NCBI RefSeq assembly: GCF_001189915.1
Contig: NZ_LFLS01000021.1
Location: 1-64,000, forward strand
DNA: 64,000 nt
Source of the DNA: Herbaspirillum autotrophicum
GTDB taxonomy: Bacteria > Pseudomonadota > Gammaproteobacteria > Burkholderiales > Burkholderiaceae_D
Reading direction: 5' to 3'
This document shows, in pieces, positions 34,242-44,600 of the stretch. Under the pieces are notes generated by a model. It had not been told where the DNA came from. It searched no databases and was given only the letters and a program-made list of their open reading frames with translations. The stretch's first letter is position 1; every line of letters begins with the position of its first letter. Position numbers and translations under genes: made by a program.

Positions 34242-36060
34242 GCAATTGCAGCAAGCGCTGCCCGAGAATTTCCGGGCGACCGCGAAATAATCTCTGCAGC
34301 CGTTCCGGCTCTGCCAGTTCGCGATACAGCGCCGCGCGCGCCGAATAATCGTCAGCCAGACGCACCGCCGCCGCCACGTACTCTTCCACGCTGGCGGCGA
34401 TGCACCAGTCGGGCAATCCCAGCCGCCGGAACAAGCCTTCGTCGATATGTTCGAACACTTCCCGGCCGGTTTTGCATACGCCGGGAATCCCCGCCGTGAC
34501 GGCATCGATGATGCCATTGGTATTGCCGAACGGGAACGGACTGAGAAACATGTCGCACTGGCTGAAAATCGACAGATATTCCTGATACGGCTGATGCTGA
34601 TATACCGCTGCCTGCGGCAGATAGCGCTGTATCAGCCGCCGTACCTGGGGATAAATCAAGCCCTGTGCCTGGCCGATCAAGAAATGAAAATGCAGCTGAC
34701 GCGAGGATTGGCGGGCGATGGTCTGGCATGCCGCCAGAAAGCCGGGATTGAGTTTCATGGTAGTGGCCGCCACCGCCACATGCACCAGCGGCCGCTCTGA
34801 TCGCGGTTGTGGTGCCAGCGTTACCGCCAGCGCGGACGGACGATATGGCTGCCCGTCTTTCGGCAGCAATAACAACTTCTCGCTGAAACAGGCCGGATCG
34901 CCGACGAAATCTTCTTCGACGCTGATGTAATCGATGGCGCTGGCATGGGTGGTGGCCGGATGACCGAGCGCCGCCACCTGCAACCGCGCCAGCCTGAGAT
35001 TGGCGGCAAACATGGTGATCGGAAACATGCCGACGCTGGGCATGTAAAACACCTCGGGTCGCCACGCTTCGGCTACCGCATGCAACTGGCGCAGGCAGGC
35101 GATCATGTCATCGGGGGCCGCGAATTCGATCACTTCATCGAACACTGCCCGTCCCGGATCGTCGACGTTATTGGCATAGGCAATTGCCACCAGATGGAAA
35201 TGCTGGCGCGCCGCCTCCAGGGTTTTCGAGTGCGTACGGTAAATCGAGTGGGCACCGGAAAACCATTCCAGCAAGACCAGCATCACCGGTTTGCCGCCCT
35301 GCCGGTGCGCCACCGCTGCCGGAGCAATAGCGCGGATATCGAGCGCCGCCAGCTTGTTCCGGATCAAGCGGTTGATCGGGCGCTTGATATCGTGGCGCCC
35401 CGGCAAATCGGCATAGCTGCAATGCATGTAGACATCGTGCAAGATGGCGAGCGGCAAGCTGTCCAGCGAGTCGATTTGTTCCAGCTGCGCCGGCAGCCAC
35501 GCCAGCAAGGCTTCGCGTTTCGAATGCGCGGCCACCGAACCGAGAAAGCGCGGCGACAGCAAGGCCATGAACAAGGCCGCTGCCAGCTGACGGTTTTGTT
35601 GCCACAGCATGGCGGCATCCAGCGGCTGTTCGGATTCCGGCGAATACAAGATGCAGAACTTGATCAGATCCAGTTCGGTAACCTGAAACGCGCTGGCGTC
35701 CGGGCCGAGGAAATTGAGCGAGCTCAGGATATGGTCGGCGTTGACGAAGGGACTGGCAGCAAACAGCGCCGACAACCAGCGTTGAAAATTGATCAGTTGG
35801 CCGAAGCCATCGGGCGTGATGTGAAAGCCGGGATCGGAGAACAACGCCGAAATGGCACTGGCAACCCGGGTCAACACATGTTGATTCATTTGCTCAGCCG
35901 GAATCGAGGCGGATGCCGTGAGGACGAAACGCTCGTTGAGCTTGCCGTAATTCCTGTCGATCAGCAGCAACAGCTTGAGCAGTTGCCGGGCAGCTGCTTC
36001 GTGTTGCCTGGAATAGCAAAGGTACTCGAATTTTTCCAGCGAAAAAATATCTTCTGTCAT
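34219..36060 (-). CDS. HMW1C-type N-glycosyltransferase, locus 2
   Basis: 613 residues from ATG 36058-36060, chosen by alignment with the start of the locus-1 enzyme (LEKFEYLCY versus LEEFEYKCY). Same architecture: helical N-terminal domain, GT-B core with MPSVGMFPITMF, ALGHPATTH, FHFLIGQAQGL, PFPFGNTNGIID and CKTGREVFEHIDEGLFRRLGLP. Clearly paralogous to the protein at 5195-7090. The expected substrate is the TpsA at 37687-41622 (about 47 sequons), although the lyase-like gene separates them. It ends inside the convergent symporter gene (23-bp overlap). Confidence 0.9.
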   Translation of the reverse strand: MTEDIFSLEKFEYLCYSRQHEAAARQLLKLLLLIDRNYGKLNERFVLTASASIPAEQMNQHVLTRVASAISALFSDPGFHITPDGFGQLINFQRWLSALFAASPFVNADHILSSLNFLGPDASAFQVTELDLIKFCILYSPESEQPLDAAMLWQQNRQLAAALFMALLSPRFLGSVAAHSKREALLAWLPAQLEQIDSLDSLPLAILHDVYMHCSYADLPGRHDIKRPINRLIRNKLAALDIRAIAPAAVAHRQGGKPVMLVLLEWFSGAHSIYRTHSKTLEAARQHFHLVAIAYANNVDDPGRAVFDEVIEFAAPDDMIACLRQLHAVAEAWRPEVFYMPSVGMFPITMFAANLRLARLQVAALGHPATTHASAIDYISVEEDFVGDPACFSEKLLLLPKDGQPYRPSALAVTLAPQPRSERPLVHVAVAATTMKLNPGFLAACQTIARQSSRQLHFHFLIGQAQGLIYPQVRRLIQRYLPQAAVYQHQPYQEYLSIFSQCDMFLSPFPFGNTNGIIDAVTAGIPGVCKTGREVFEHIDEGLFRRLGLPDWCIAASVEEYVAAAVRLADDYSARAALYRELAEPERLQRLFRGRPEILGQRLLQLLTALPAA

Positions 36061-36094
36061 GGTGTGCGGACGGCGGCTCGGCAAACTCGGAAAT

Positions 36095-36114
36095 GCGCCT
36101 GCCTGCGCAGGCGC
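36095..36114. repeat. 20-bp palindrome upstream of glycosyltransferase 2
   Basis: GCGCCTGC, CTGC, GCAGGCGC: an 8-bp stem with 4-nt loop, in the gap between the lyase-like gene and the glycosyltransferase. It contains the 16-mer also found at 15845-15860. Like the hairpin at 7135-7162, it sits just before the glycosyltransferase gene, so a role in lowering its expression is possible. Confidence 0.45.
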
Positions 36115-36161
36115 CGCTGGCGACTATTAAACCGCATTTATCGCCGTTGCGGTCAGCTTGA

Positions 36162-37700
36162 TTACTGCCCCAGACGGGAAAAGCTGCGGTCCAGATTTTC
36201 CGCTGCCCGTGCTTGCTTCTGTTGCTGCAGCGCCAGCCAGCCGGCATCCTGCTTCAGTTTGTCTTTCTCCACGGCCAGCATGCGCAGCACTTCACTGCGT
36301 TGCGGTCCGCCCAGCCCCTTGCTCGATGCCAGCATGTTCTGCGCCGTCAGCGACGTTTTGTATTCTTCTGCCGTCAACGGAAAGCGCGGGCGATCAAAGT
36401 TGAATTTCTTGACCGCTTCAGCATAAATCGATTGCACCACGTCAAAAGGAATGGCGGCCGGCTTCAGCTTGTTGGCCCGGCCGTAGCTGACCAGGTCCGA
36501 CGCAAAATGATGGCCGATGCGGAATGGCACATCGGCGTCGCGCTGCAGGATATCTGCCAGTTCGGTGGTGGTCGAATAGTCGGCATCCACCTCTTGCAAG
36601 GCGCGCTCTTTGTCGATCACCAGATTGTCCAGCAGATCGGCCATGCGCAGGAATGCCGACGTGGTCATGTCGAGCGTTTTCTCGACCTGATCGCGTTTAT
36701 AGTCGGGCATGCCGGGCGACACGTTATGTGCTTCCAGCAAAAAGGTCATGGCGCCGCCGACGATATCGCTGGCCTGCAAACGCAACAGATTCAGGCCATA
36801 GGGATTGCGCTTTTGCGGCATGATGCTGCTGGTGCCGGTGAGCCGCCCTTCCTGAATCATGATCCACGGATAAGGCTGGTGATATTGGGTATGCATATCC
36901 TGCACCAGAATCCCCATCGTCAATGCGGCATTGCTGCACACACCCGACAATTCCACACCCTGATCGAGCGCACCCAGTTGTGCCGCGTCATAGGAGTTTT
37001 CCAGCGGTCCGTCAAAGCCCAGCAACTCGGCCAGACGCTGGCGATCAATCGGAAAACTCGACGTCCCCAGCGCACCAGATCCCAGCGGACTCAAATTGAG
37101 CCGGGCATAGGCTTCACGCAGGCGGGCACTGTCGCGGCCGAAGGCCGAGGCAAACGCCAGCAGATAATGCGCATAGGTAGTCGGTTGTGCCTGCACGCCA
37201 TTGGTATAGGCCGGTACGATGGTGTCCAGATTCTTTTCCGCCAATGCCAGGAAACCGGCTTTGGAACGGTTCATGGCATCCATCAGCTGCAATACGCGCT
37301 CGCGTTGCATGAGACGACGCGTGGTCGACAAGATATCCTGCCGGCTGCGGCCGGAATGCATGCGCGAGCCGTCGGGTCCGGCCAGCGCCAGAATCAGCGG
37401 TTCATACTGCAAATAATCGGCCGGCCGTTTGGCTCCCGGCTGATCGCCGTCACGGATCACCTGCGCCACTGCCGACACGATTTTCTTCCCCAGGTCCGGC
37501 GGCACAATGCCGGTTTCTATCACCATCACGGTAGAAGCCTTGTTCATCTCCCCCAGATAATAGAAATTGTCATGCGCCGCCGCCGGCTTGTCTGCCGCTG
37601 CCGCTTGCAGCGAGAGCGCCAGTAATGGCAACAGCGCCAGTCTGGCAACACGCCGCGCAAAAACTGGTCGGGAAGAGAGAAGTAAATTATCGCGCGTCAT
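36162..37700 (-). CDS. exported argininosuccinate-lyase-like protein in the adhesin operon
   Basis: 512 residues. The C3 signature of the fumarase/argininosuccinate lyase superfamily is intact: GTSSIMPQKRNP (289-300). HSGRSRQDI (115-123) matches the HTGRSRND of argininosuccinate lyase. The region corresponding to THLQ-x-AQP reads TNGVQAQPTTYAH (166-178), so the catalytic His is Asn167. The N-terminus has a basic, hydrophobic signal peptide (about 12-36, ending AAA-D), unusual for a normally cytoplasmic enzyme. It overlaps tpsA by 14 bp, so it is coupled to the adhesin. The reaction is probably not the housekeeping one; a periplasmic lyase or a binding role is inference. Confidence 0.82.
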   Translation of the reverse strand: MTRDNLLLSSRPVFARRVARLALLPLLALSLQAAAADKPAAAHDNFYYLGEMNKASTVMVIETGIVPPDLGKKIVSAVAQVIRDGDQPGAKRPADYLQYEPLILALAGPDGSRMHSGRSRQDILSTTRRLMQRERVLQLMDAMNRSKAGFLALAEKNLDTIVPAYTNGVQAQPTTYAHYLLAFASAFGRDSARLREAYARLNLSPLGSGALGTSSFPIDRQRLAELLGFDGPLENSYDAAQLGALDQGVELSGVCSNAALTMGILVQDMHTQYHQPYPWIMIQEGRLTGTSSIMPQKRNPYGLNLLRLQASDIVGGAMTFLLEAHNVSPGMPDYKRDQVEKTLDMTTSAFLRMADLLDNLVIDKERALQEVDADYSTTTELADILQRDADVPFRIGHHFASDLVSYGRANKLKPAAIPFDVVQSIYAEAVKKFNFDRPRFPLTAEEYKTSLTAQNMLASSKGLGGPQRSEVLRMLAVEKDKLKQDAGWLALQQQKQARAAENLDRSFSRLGQ

Positions 37701-40700
37701 TGTCTTGGCCTTGAGTGGACTGGTTGTTCATGGTGTCATCGCGTATCGTCGCCGGCGCTGCCGCCAGCGACATATCGATACTGAATTTTCCGGCGCGCTC
37801 ATCGACCGGACTGAACTCGTTGCCGCTGGTGACCGGCATGATCCAGCTGCCATCGGTCTGATTCGATTGCAATGAGGCGGTCACGGATGCCGTCGCCGGA
37901 TTGGTCAACAGATTGCTGATCAGCGAACCGAAATTCTTGATCACCATGCCGTTGCCGGTGGCGGCAATCGTCGTGGCGTCCGCCGCCTGCGCAAATACGG
38001 TGCCGTTCGGGGCGGTGGCGGTAATGAACAGCACGCCATCCACCACCAGCAGGTTATTGGTGCCGCCATTAAAGCGCACGCCGTAACTGCCGCGACTGTC
38101 GGCGGTGAGCTTCAGGTTGCCGCTGCCACCGGTACTGATAGTGTTGTAAGCGCCGGTACTGCTGCCGATGATGGCAATCGCCTCACCGCTGCCGGCGGTA
38201 GTGGCGACGATCTCGATATCGCCGCTGCCGGACAGGATCTTGACGCCGTTGCCGGCACCTGAAGCGCTGCTGCGCAGCGAAATCGCGGGCGCGGCCGAAG
38301 CGCTGCCGCTCACGCCATTCATCAGCAGTTTTCCGGTACGGGTGAAGATGGTGGCGGCGCTGTTGTTGTTGGACGGATAGATACTGATGCCGCTGGCATA
38401 GCCCGAGGTTCCGTTGAGACTGACGCTGCCGCTGCCGGTCGCGCCAATCGTATTGATGCCGGTCTGGATGCCGATGCCGTTACCGTAGACGCTGCTGCCG
38501 GTCATGGCGAGATTGCCATTCTCGACGCTGATCAGCGCATTGCCGCCGCCATACAGACTGATGCCATTACCCTGATCCGCCGCATTGCCGGTCAGCGTGA
38601 CATTACCGTTGCCGGTGGTGGTGATTTTGTTGGTGACACTGAGAATCGCAATGCCGTGATCCAGTTCGCCGGCGTTCGGAGAATGGAAATTGCCATTGAG
38701 CGTGATGTTGCCACCCTGCGAAGCGATATTGTTGACGGAGCCGATACTGAACGCATTGCCGCCCAGCGCAATTGCATCCGAGGTGCCGACCGAGTCACCG
38801 TTGAACGTGATATTGCCGCTGCCGGTCGTGACATTGACGCCGATGGCATTGCCGGTGGAGTTGAGAAAAATGCCATAGCCGCCGAAACTGCTGGTGCTGT
38901 TGCCATTGACCGTGATGTCACCGCTGCCGGTGGCAATATTGATCACGGCGCCGGCGGCCGAGGGGGCGATGTCCACACCACGTCCGGAGTAGCTGGTGCC
39001 AGACAGGGTAATCGCGCCGGTGGTGGTGCCCAGATTGATCGCCGCATACTGGCCGCCGGCATCCAGCGAAATTGCCTTGAATGAACCGGTGGCGGTGTTG
39101 ACGACGCTGTTATTGCCGTTGAGCGTCAGATTGCCGGCGGTGCTGGTGACATTGATCTTCGAGCCTGCCGTGCTGGTGCTGCCATTGCCTGAACTGATCA
39201 GCGCCAGCGCCGGCGTGGTACCACCGGAAGTATTGCCGCTCAGTGTGACATTGCCAGCCGAGGCCACGGTGATGACCGCCCCCGCGCCGGTTGCATTGAG
39301 AATGGTGCCGTAACTGCCGCTGCTGCTGCCGGCCAGCGTCACCGCCCCGCCGGCGCTGGCGTTCACGATGATCGCGCCATTGCCCGACGCTGCCAGATAC
39401 AAGCCGCGTCCGCTGCCGGCAAAGCCATTGGTATTCGCCTGCAACGTCAGATTGCCGCTGCCGGCACTGATGGTTTGGGTCGAGGTGTTGGCGGTGGAAC
39501 AGACCAGAATGCCGAAGCCGGAGGTGGCGTTGCCGCTGACCGTCAGATTGCCGCTGCCGCTGGCGGCGATGGTGTTGTTGGTACTGTAGATGCGGGTGCC
39601 GTTGCCGCTGCCCAGATTGCGGCTGTCGATATTGATCGACCCGGCGCCGTTGGTGACAATCCGGCTGCCGCCGGTAAGAATGAAAGCATCGCCGGTGCCG
39701 GTGCTGCTGGCCTGATCGGCGATGATGGTGATGTTGCCGCCGCCGGCATCAATCGCCGAGGCACTGCTGATCTGCACGCCGCTGCTGTTGGAATTGCCGG
39801 CACTGGCAGCCACCGCACCGCGGATGGTGACATTGCCGCCACCGCTGCTGAGCACCGAACCGTTACTCAGCGAGACCCCGGCCGTACTGTTCAGAATCGT
39901 ACTGGCCGCGCCACTGCTCTGGTCAAGGCCGCCGCCGATGGTGATGGCGCCGCCATTGGTGGTGATGGTGCCATTGCTGAGCGCGACCGAACCATTGCCG
40001 CTGTTGTTGTAGTTGGAATAGAGAGAGATGTTGAGGGTCTTGCCGCTGGCGTTGGAAATACTGTGATTGGTCATCACGATATTGCGGTGCGCCTGCAAGG
40101 TCAGTGACGCATTGCCAATCCCCTTGATATCGTCGAGCACGTTGATATCGCCGGAGGTGCCACCCGCCGAGGTGGTGTACACGATGACATTTGCACCTTC
40201 CGACAAGGAACTGTTCAAGGTCGCCGAACTGAGGTTGGAGCTGGCCGACCCGGCCGAGGTAAACGGATTGCCGGTGGTCGCACCGGAGGCATTGGCGGCA
40301 CTGGTGATGTTGATATTGTAGGGATCAATCAGCCAGGTTCCCCCCTTGCCCGAAGCGGCGCTCAGATTGACCGATCCCATCACTTCCAGATCGTGACCCG
40401 AGGTTTCCACCAATCCGCCACTGCCAGTCTGACCGCCGCCCAGCACCGTGATGTCGCCGTAAAAACGGGTACTTTCTGTCGACCACAAAATCACCTTGCC
40501 ACCGTTGCCGCTGCGCAGTGCGTCGGCATGGATGCGGGCGTCGCTGCCCATATACACGGCCTTGGCCTGCTGCTCGCTGCCGCTGCCCTGAAAATTGCCG
40601 CCGACCAATACCGTACCACCGCCGACATCGCCGCTGGCGTCAATACGGGTGCCGTCGAACAGACCGACATACTCACCCAGCAGCTTGACGCTGCCGCCGC

Positions 40701-41622
40701 TTTCCCCTGTGCCGCGCCCGGACACATTGAGCGTGCCGTTGACGGCCACCCCCCCGGAATCGCCGCCGCTGAGCAGGATTGCGCCATTCCGGTGTTGCAA
40801 ACTGGTGGCTTCGATCACGCCCTCGTTATTGACCACCGCCGACAACATGGCATCGCTGGCTTGCGCCGACAGTACCACCATGCCGCCATTGGCTTGCAAC
40901 AGGCCCTGATTGATGACACTGGCATTGAGGGATTTGTCCCTGACTTCCATATTGATCAGACCGTCGCCGTTGAAATCGAGCGTGATCTTTTCACCCGCGC
41001 CCAGCATCACCGAACCGAGCCGCGCCACGATAGTGCCTTCGTTGCGCACCTGATTGCCGAGCAAGGCCACATAGCCGCCATCGCTGGCCGTGATCTGCCC
41101 CTGGTTGACGACCGCACCGCTGGCGCCGTTGAGCTGAAAGGTGTTGTCGCCGGCCATGAAACCGGCATCCGTCATGTTCAGCGTGCTGGCGACCAGTCCG
41201 CCGACATTGACGGCCGACCCGGCGCCAAACAAAATGCCGGACGGGTTGATCAGGTACACCTGACCGTTGGCATTGAGTTGCCCCATGATTTGCGAGGCAT
41301 CGCTGGATGTGACCCGGTTCAAGGCCACGGACGACGATGACGGCTGCAGGAAATTGACTTGCGCGGCACTGCCGATATTGAAGGTATTCCAGGTTGCCAC
41401 CATGCGGTCACTGTTTTGCGTGACATTCATCACGTTGCCGCTCTGGCTGATGCTGCCGCTGCCGGCGCTGATCTGGCCATTGGTCGGCAAGGCACCGGCA
41501 TCCAAGGCGCAGGCCGGCATCACCTGCATACCGCACCACGCGGAAAGAATCGCGATGCTGAGCGGCTTCAGCGGGCTCAAGGCCAGCTTCGCTTGGGTGC
41601 TACGTCGCTGAAAGTGGTTCAT
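37687..41622 (-). CDS. TpsA exoprotein, locus 2
   Basis: 1311 residues. Signal peptide (about 1-40, ending CALDAG) without the extended region seen in locus 1. TPS domain about 42-300 with LINPSGILFGAGSAVNVGG. The passenger (about 430-1220) is made of short G-S-G-N-L-T, G-N-V-T-L and S-G-S-G-D-I strands, a beta-helix composition, with about 47 N-X-S/T sequons by hand count. The tail (about 1225-1311) is acidic to polar and non-repetitive. It begins 9 bp after the TpsB-porin stop, with GAGG overlapping that stop. Likely a surface adhesin, glycosylated by the enzyme at 34219-36060. Confidence 0.92.
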   Translation of the reverse strand: MNHFQRRSTQAKLALSPLKPLSIAILSAWCGMQVMPACALDAGALPTNGQISAGSGSISQSGNVMNVTQNSDRMVATWNTFNIGSAAQVNFLQPSSSSVALNRVTSSDASQIMGQLNANGQVYLINPSGILFGAGSAVNVGGLVASTLNMTDAGFMAGDNTFQLNGASGAVVNQGQITASDGGYVALLGNQVRNEGTIVARLGSVMLGAGEKITLDFNGDGLINMEVRDKSLNASVINQGLLQANGGMVVLSAQASDAMLSAVVNNEGVIEATSLQHRNGAILLSGGDSGGVAVNGTLNVSGRGTGESGGSVKLLGEYVGLFDGTRIDASGDVGGGTVLVGGNFQGSGSEQQAKAVYMGSDARIHADALRSGNGGKVILWSTESTRFYGDITVLGGGQTGSGGLVETSGHDLEVMGSVNLSAASGKGGTWLIDPYNINITSAANASGATTGNPFTSAGSASSNLSSATLNSSLSEGANVIVYTTSAGGTSGDINVLDDIKGIGNASLTLQAHRNIVMTNHSISNASGKTLNISLYSNYNNSGNGSVALSNGTITTNGGAITIGGGLDQSSGAASTILNSTAGVSLSNGSVLSSGGGNVTIRGAVAASAGNSNSSGVQISSASAIDAGGGNITIIADQASSTGTGDAFILTGGSRIVTNGAGSINIDSRNLGSGNGTRIYSTNNTIAASGSGNLTVSGNATSGFGILVCSTANTSTQTISAGSGNLTLQANTNGFAGSGRGLYLAASGNGAIIVNASAGGAVTLAGSSSGSYGTILNATGAGAVITVASAGNVTLSGNTSGGTTPALALISSGNGSTSTAGSKINVTSTAGNLTLNGNNSVVNTATGSFKAISLDAGGQYAAINLGTTTGAITLSGTSYSGRGVDIAPSAAGAVINIATGSGDITVNGNSTSSFGGYGIFLNSTGNAIGVNVTTGSGNITFNGDSVGTSDAIALGGNAFSIGSVNNIASQGGNITLNGNFHSPNAGELDHGIAILSVTNKITTTGNGNVTLTGNAADQGNGISLYGGGNALISVENGNLAMTGSSVYGNGIGIQTGINTIGATGSGSVSLNGTSGYASGISIYPSNNNSAATIFTRTGKLLMNGVSGSASAAPAISLRSSASGAGNGVKILSGSGDIEIVATTAGSGEAIAIIGSSTGAYNTISTGGSGNLKLTADSRGSYGVRFNGGTNNLLVVDGVLFITATAPNGTVFAQAADATTIAATGNGMVIKNFGSLISNLLTNPATASVTASLQSNQTDGSWIMPVTSGNEFSPVDERAGKFSIDMSLAAAPATIRDDTMNNQSTQGQDNDAR

Positions 41623-41631
41623 GCCGCATCC

Positions 41632-44600
41632 TCAGAAAGAATAATTGAAACCGCCACCGATGGCACGGATCGTCGTGCCGACACCGGATGAGTAGCCGCT
41701 GGCGCCAAACACACCGGTCACCGCGTAGTTGTAATTGGCCAGCGCTTCATTGCGCAACACGACATACTGGGCAAACAATTTGGTCTGCTTATTCCAACTG
41801 TAGGAAAAGCCAATGGCTTGCGACGTCGCGCCCATGCCGTCGGTAGAGCAAGCGACGTTGTTGCCGGAAATCATGCTGCACTCACCGGCCAATGCCTTGG
41901 CAAAACTGGCGCGCAGTTCCAGCGAGCCGATCTTGTGCGTGACGCCCAGCAAGTAGGCGCGCCGGCGATAGTTGGATAAATCGGTGGAGGTGGTGCTGGT
42001 ATTGACGACGCCGTATTCGGAATAAGACAAGTCATCCGCAATCAATGAAATCTTGGTGGCGCCAAAATCGTAGGCAATCCCGTAACGCATGCTGAAATCG
42101 CTGGACGAGGTCCCTTGCGTGACATGGGTATTCGAACCGACACCGCGGGCGTTGCGCCCGAGGCTGGCGATGCCGAAATAATTGATATGCTGCTCGGCCG
42201 CCAGCACAGCCGAAAAGCCGCCACGTTCATACGACAGACTGCCGCCGTACACATAGCCGGTATCCACATCCGGCGCCGCTTTCATGCCGTTGTTGGAAAA
42301 TGCCAGCTTTAGCTGGAAGCCGGCCAGCTTGGGTGTCCAGTATCCGAGCAGCCCATCCTGGCGGCGGTTGAAAGCCGCATCATCGTTGACCGACGATGAT
42401 GCACTGCCGACCGGTCCGGAATTTTTGGTGATGCTGGTGACAAAACCGGGAGAGCCGATGATGTTATAGTGGCTGGCGCTGGTCAACGCCCGAAACGGAT
42501 CGAAGCTGGTGGTACTCTCCTTCATCGGCATATCCCAGCGTCCGTACATCAGCGTGCCAACCGCCGGATGTGCCAGCGCCACACTGGTATTGCGCAAGTC
42601 TTGTGAGTGAGTCCAGTCCGGCACCGACTCTGCGCTGCGGTTGGTGTAGTTGAGAGACAATCCCAACTCAAGCTGCCACAACAATTTCCATTGTTCGTAC
42701 AATCCCACGCCGCCGTGCGCGCCGATATAGTTAACGTTGTCACGTACCCGCCAAAAGCCCGGCATGTTGCGTCCGTTGGCGGTTGCCAATTTGCTCTGGT
42801 CCGCACTCGCCGCCAGCGTTGCACCAGTGCGTGAAACATACTCGGGCACCAGTCCCAACGAGCCATACAACACGAACGCCGGATCGGCATTTTCGAAATC
42901 CTCGCCTTTGTTACCGAGGTCTGACGCCAGACCGGCAAATGACTGCGGCGCGCCAGAGATTGACACCCAGAAGCGCCGTGCATTGCGCGCTTCGCTGGCG
43001 GGATCGGCTCCCGGTGAAAATGCCATGCTGGCATTGAAAATCACATCCTTGTTGTACACATTGACGCCGATCCCGTAACCATAACGCGAGGCCCGGTTGA
43101 CACTCGGATCCCACGGCGTCTTGTTGATCGTGACCCGACCGGCGTCGGTAAACAAGGCGCCTTCGACGATGGAATTGCCGACGATGCCGAAGGTCTTGCG
43201 CAATTCAACTCTTCCCAACAGGCCTTCATCGCCGGCAATTTCGCCGACCGGATAGGCGCGCACGCCATTCGGCCCGCCCAGGCTCATTTTTTCCGAAGCA
43301 TCGAGATTCTTGTCGGCGTATTGGGCATTGACTGCGCCCAGCAGCGAATAGCCGGCGCCCAGTTGTTGCAGGCGACTGAACGACAAGTTGATTTTGGTGT
43401 AATCACCGGCGGCCTTGGCAGTAATCCGGTCAAGTGCCGCATCATTCGGCGTTTCCTTTTCCAGCCGGCCCTTGCCGTAGCGCAGGCTCCAGCCGTTGCT
43501 GCCGTTCCAGCCGTCGCGCCAGTCGCCATACAAGGCGGCGGTCCAGACCGTGGCCGATTTGTTGACCGTGGTCGCCGCAGTGGTGTCCTGAAAATGCCTG
43601 AAATCTGCTGTCAGCGAGGCGTTGATGTTGGCTTTGCGGGTGCGGTACAGCGCGCTGTTGATAAAGAAGCTGGAGATTTTTGCCTGACCGCTGGCCTGCG
43701 CATCTTTCAGATTTTTGCCGACGTTGTATTGCAACTCAGCGACATTGGCGCCAATCGAGAGGCCGCTGCTGCCAATCGGCTGCACGTAGCCCAGTCCCGC
43801 AATACGCAAGCCTTCAAATGAATTTTGCGTATTCAACGTGAAGCTTTCGCCGAGGCCAAGCGCATCGTTCAGGCTCAGATTGACCGACAGCCGGTTGGCG
43901 CCGGTGTAATAGTTGCCATAGTTATCGATGCCGACCCGTGCCGTGAGCGCCGTCATCTCGCTGATCCTGACCACGATGTCGGTGGCGCCGGCAATTGCCG
44001 ACGCCCGCAATACCGCCTTGACCGCGATACCGGGAATATCGGCGAGCCGCAACAAGACACTTTCCAGTTCCTGCTCGCGAATCACGGTGCCAGGCTGCAA
44101 TGCTTCCAGATGGCGCGCCAGAATATATTGATTGAAACGTACCGAACCTTCGGTTTCTGCACTCACCTTGCCGATGACGCCCTCGCGGATGCCAATGACG
44201 ACTTCGCCGGCACGAACTTCCTGCGCCGGCAGGTAGGCCCGCGCTACCAGATAACCGTGCGCGCGATACCAGGCAGTAATTTTTGCCGCCACTTTTCTGA
44301 GCCCGGCAAAATCCAGTTCCTGGCCGACAAATTCACGCAATTCATCCTGTATCTGTACGGATGACATGGATTGATTGCCGGTCACTGCAAAGCTGCTGAC
44401 CCTGACCCGGATGTCGCTGGCTGGCGGCAGCGGTGCACCGACGTCGTCGGCGACGTCGTTTTCGATGCGCACGCGCTGGCCCGGCGGCGTCAGCGTGCGC
44501 TCGGCCGGCATCAGCTGCTCGCGATTGGCATCGAAAATGCTGCCCGAACTCGGCGGCGTTTGCGCCTCTGCCGTCATCGGTGCTCCCGCCAGCACCGACA

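Noticed and set aside
34945-36426. 493-codon plus-strand ORF opposite glycosyltransferase 2 and the lyase-like gene
   Set aside because: It spans two well-supported minus-strand genes and their gap, with Arg/Gln/His-rich composition typical of an antisense frame in high-GC DNA.
36213-37625. 470-codon plus-strand ORF opposite the lyase-like gene
   Set aside because: The minus-strand frame has clear lyase motifs and a signal peptide; the plus-strand translation has none.
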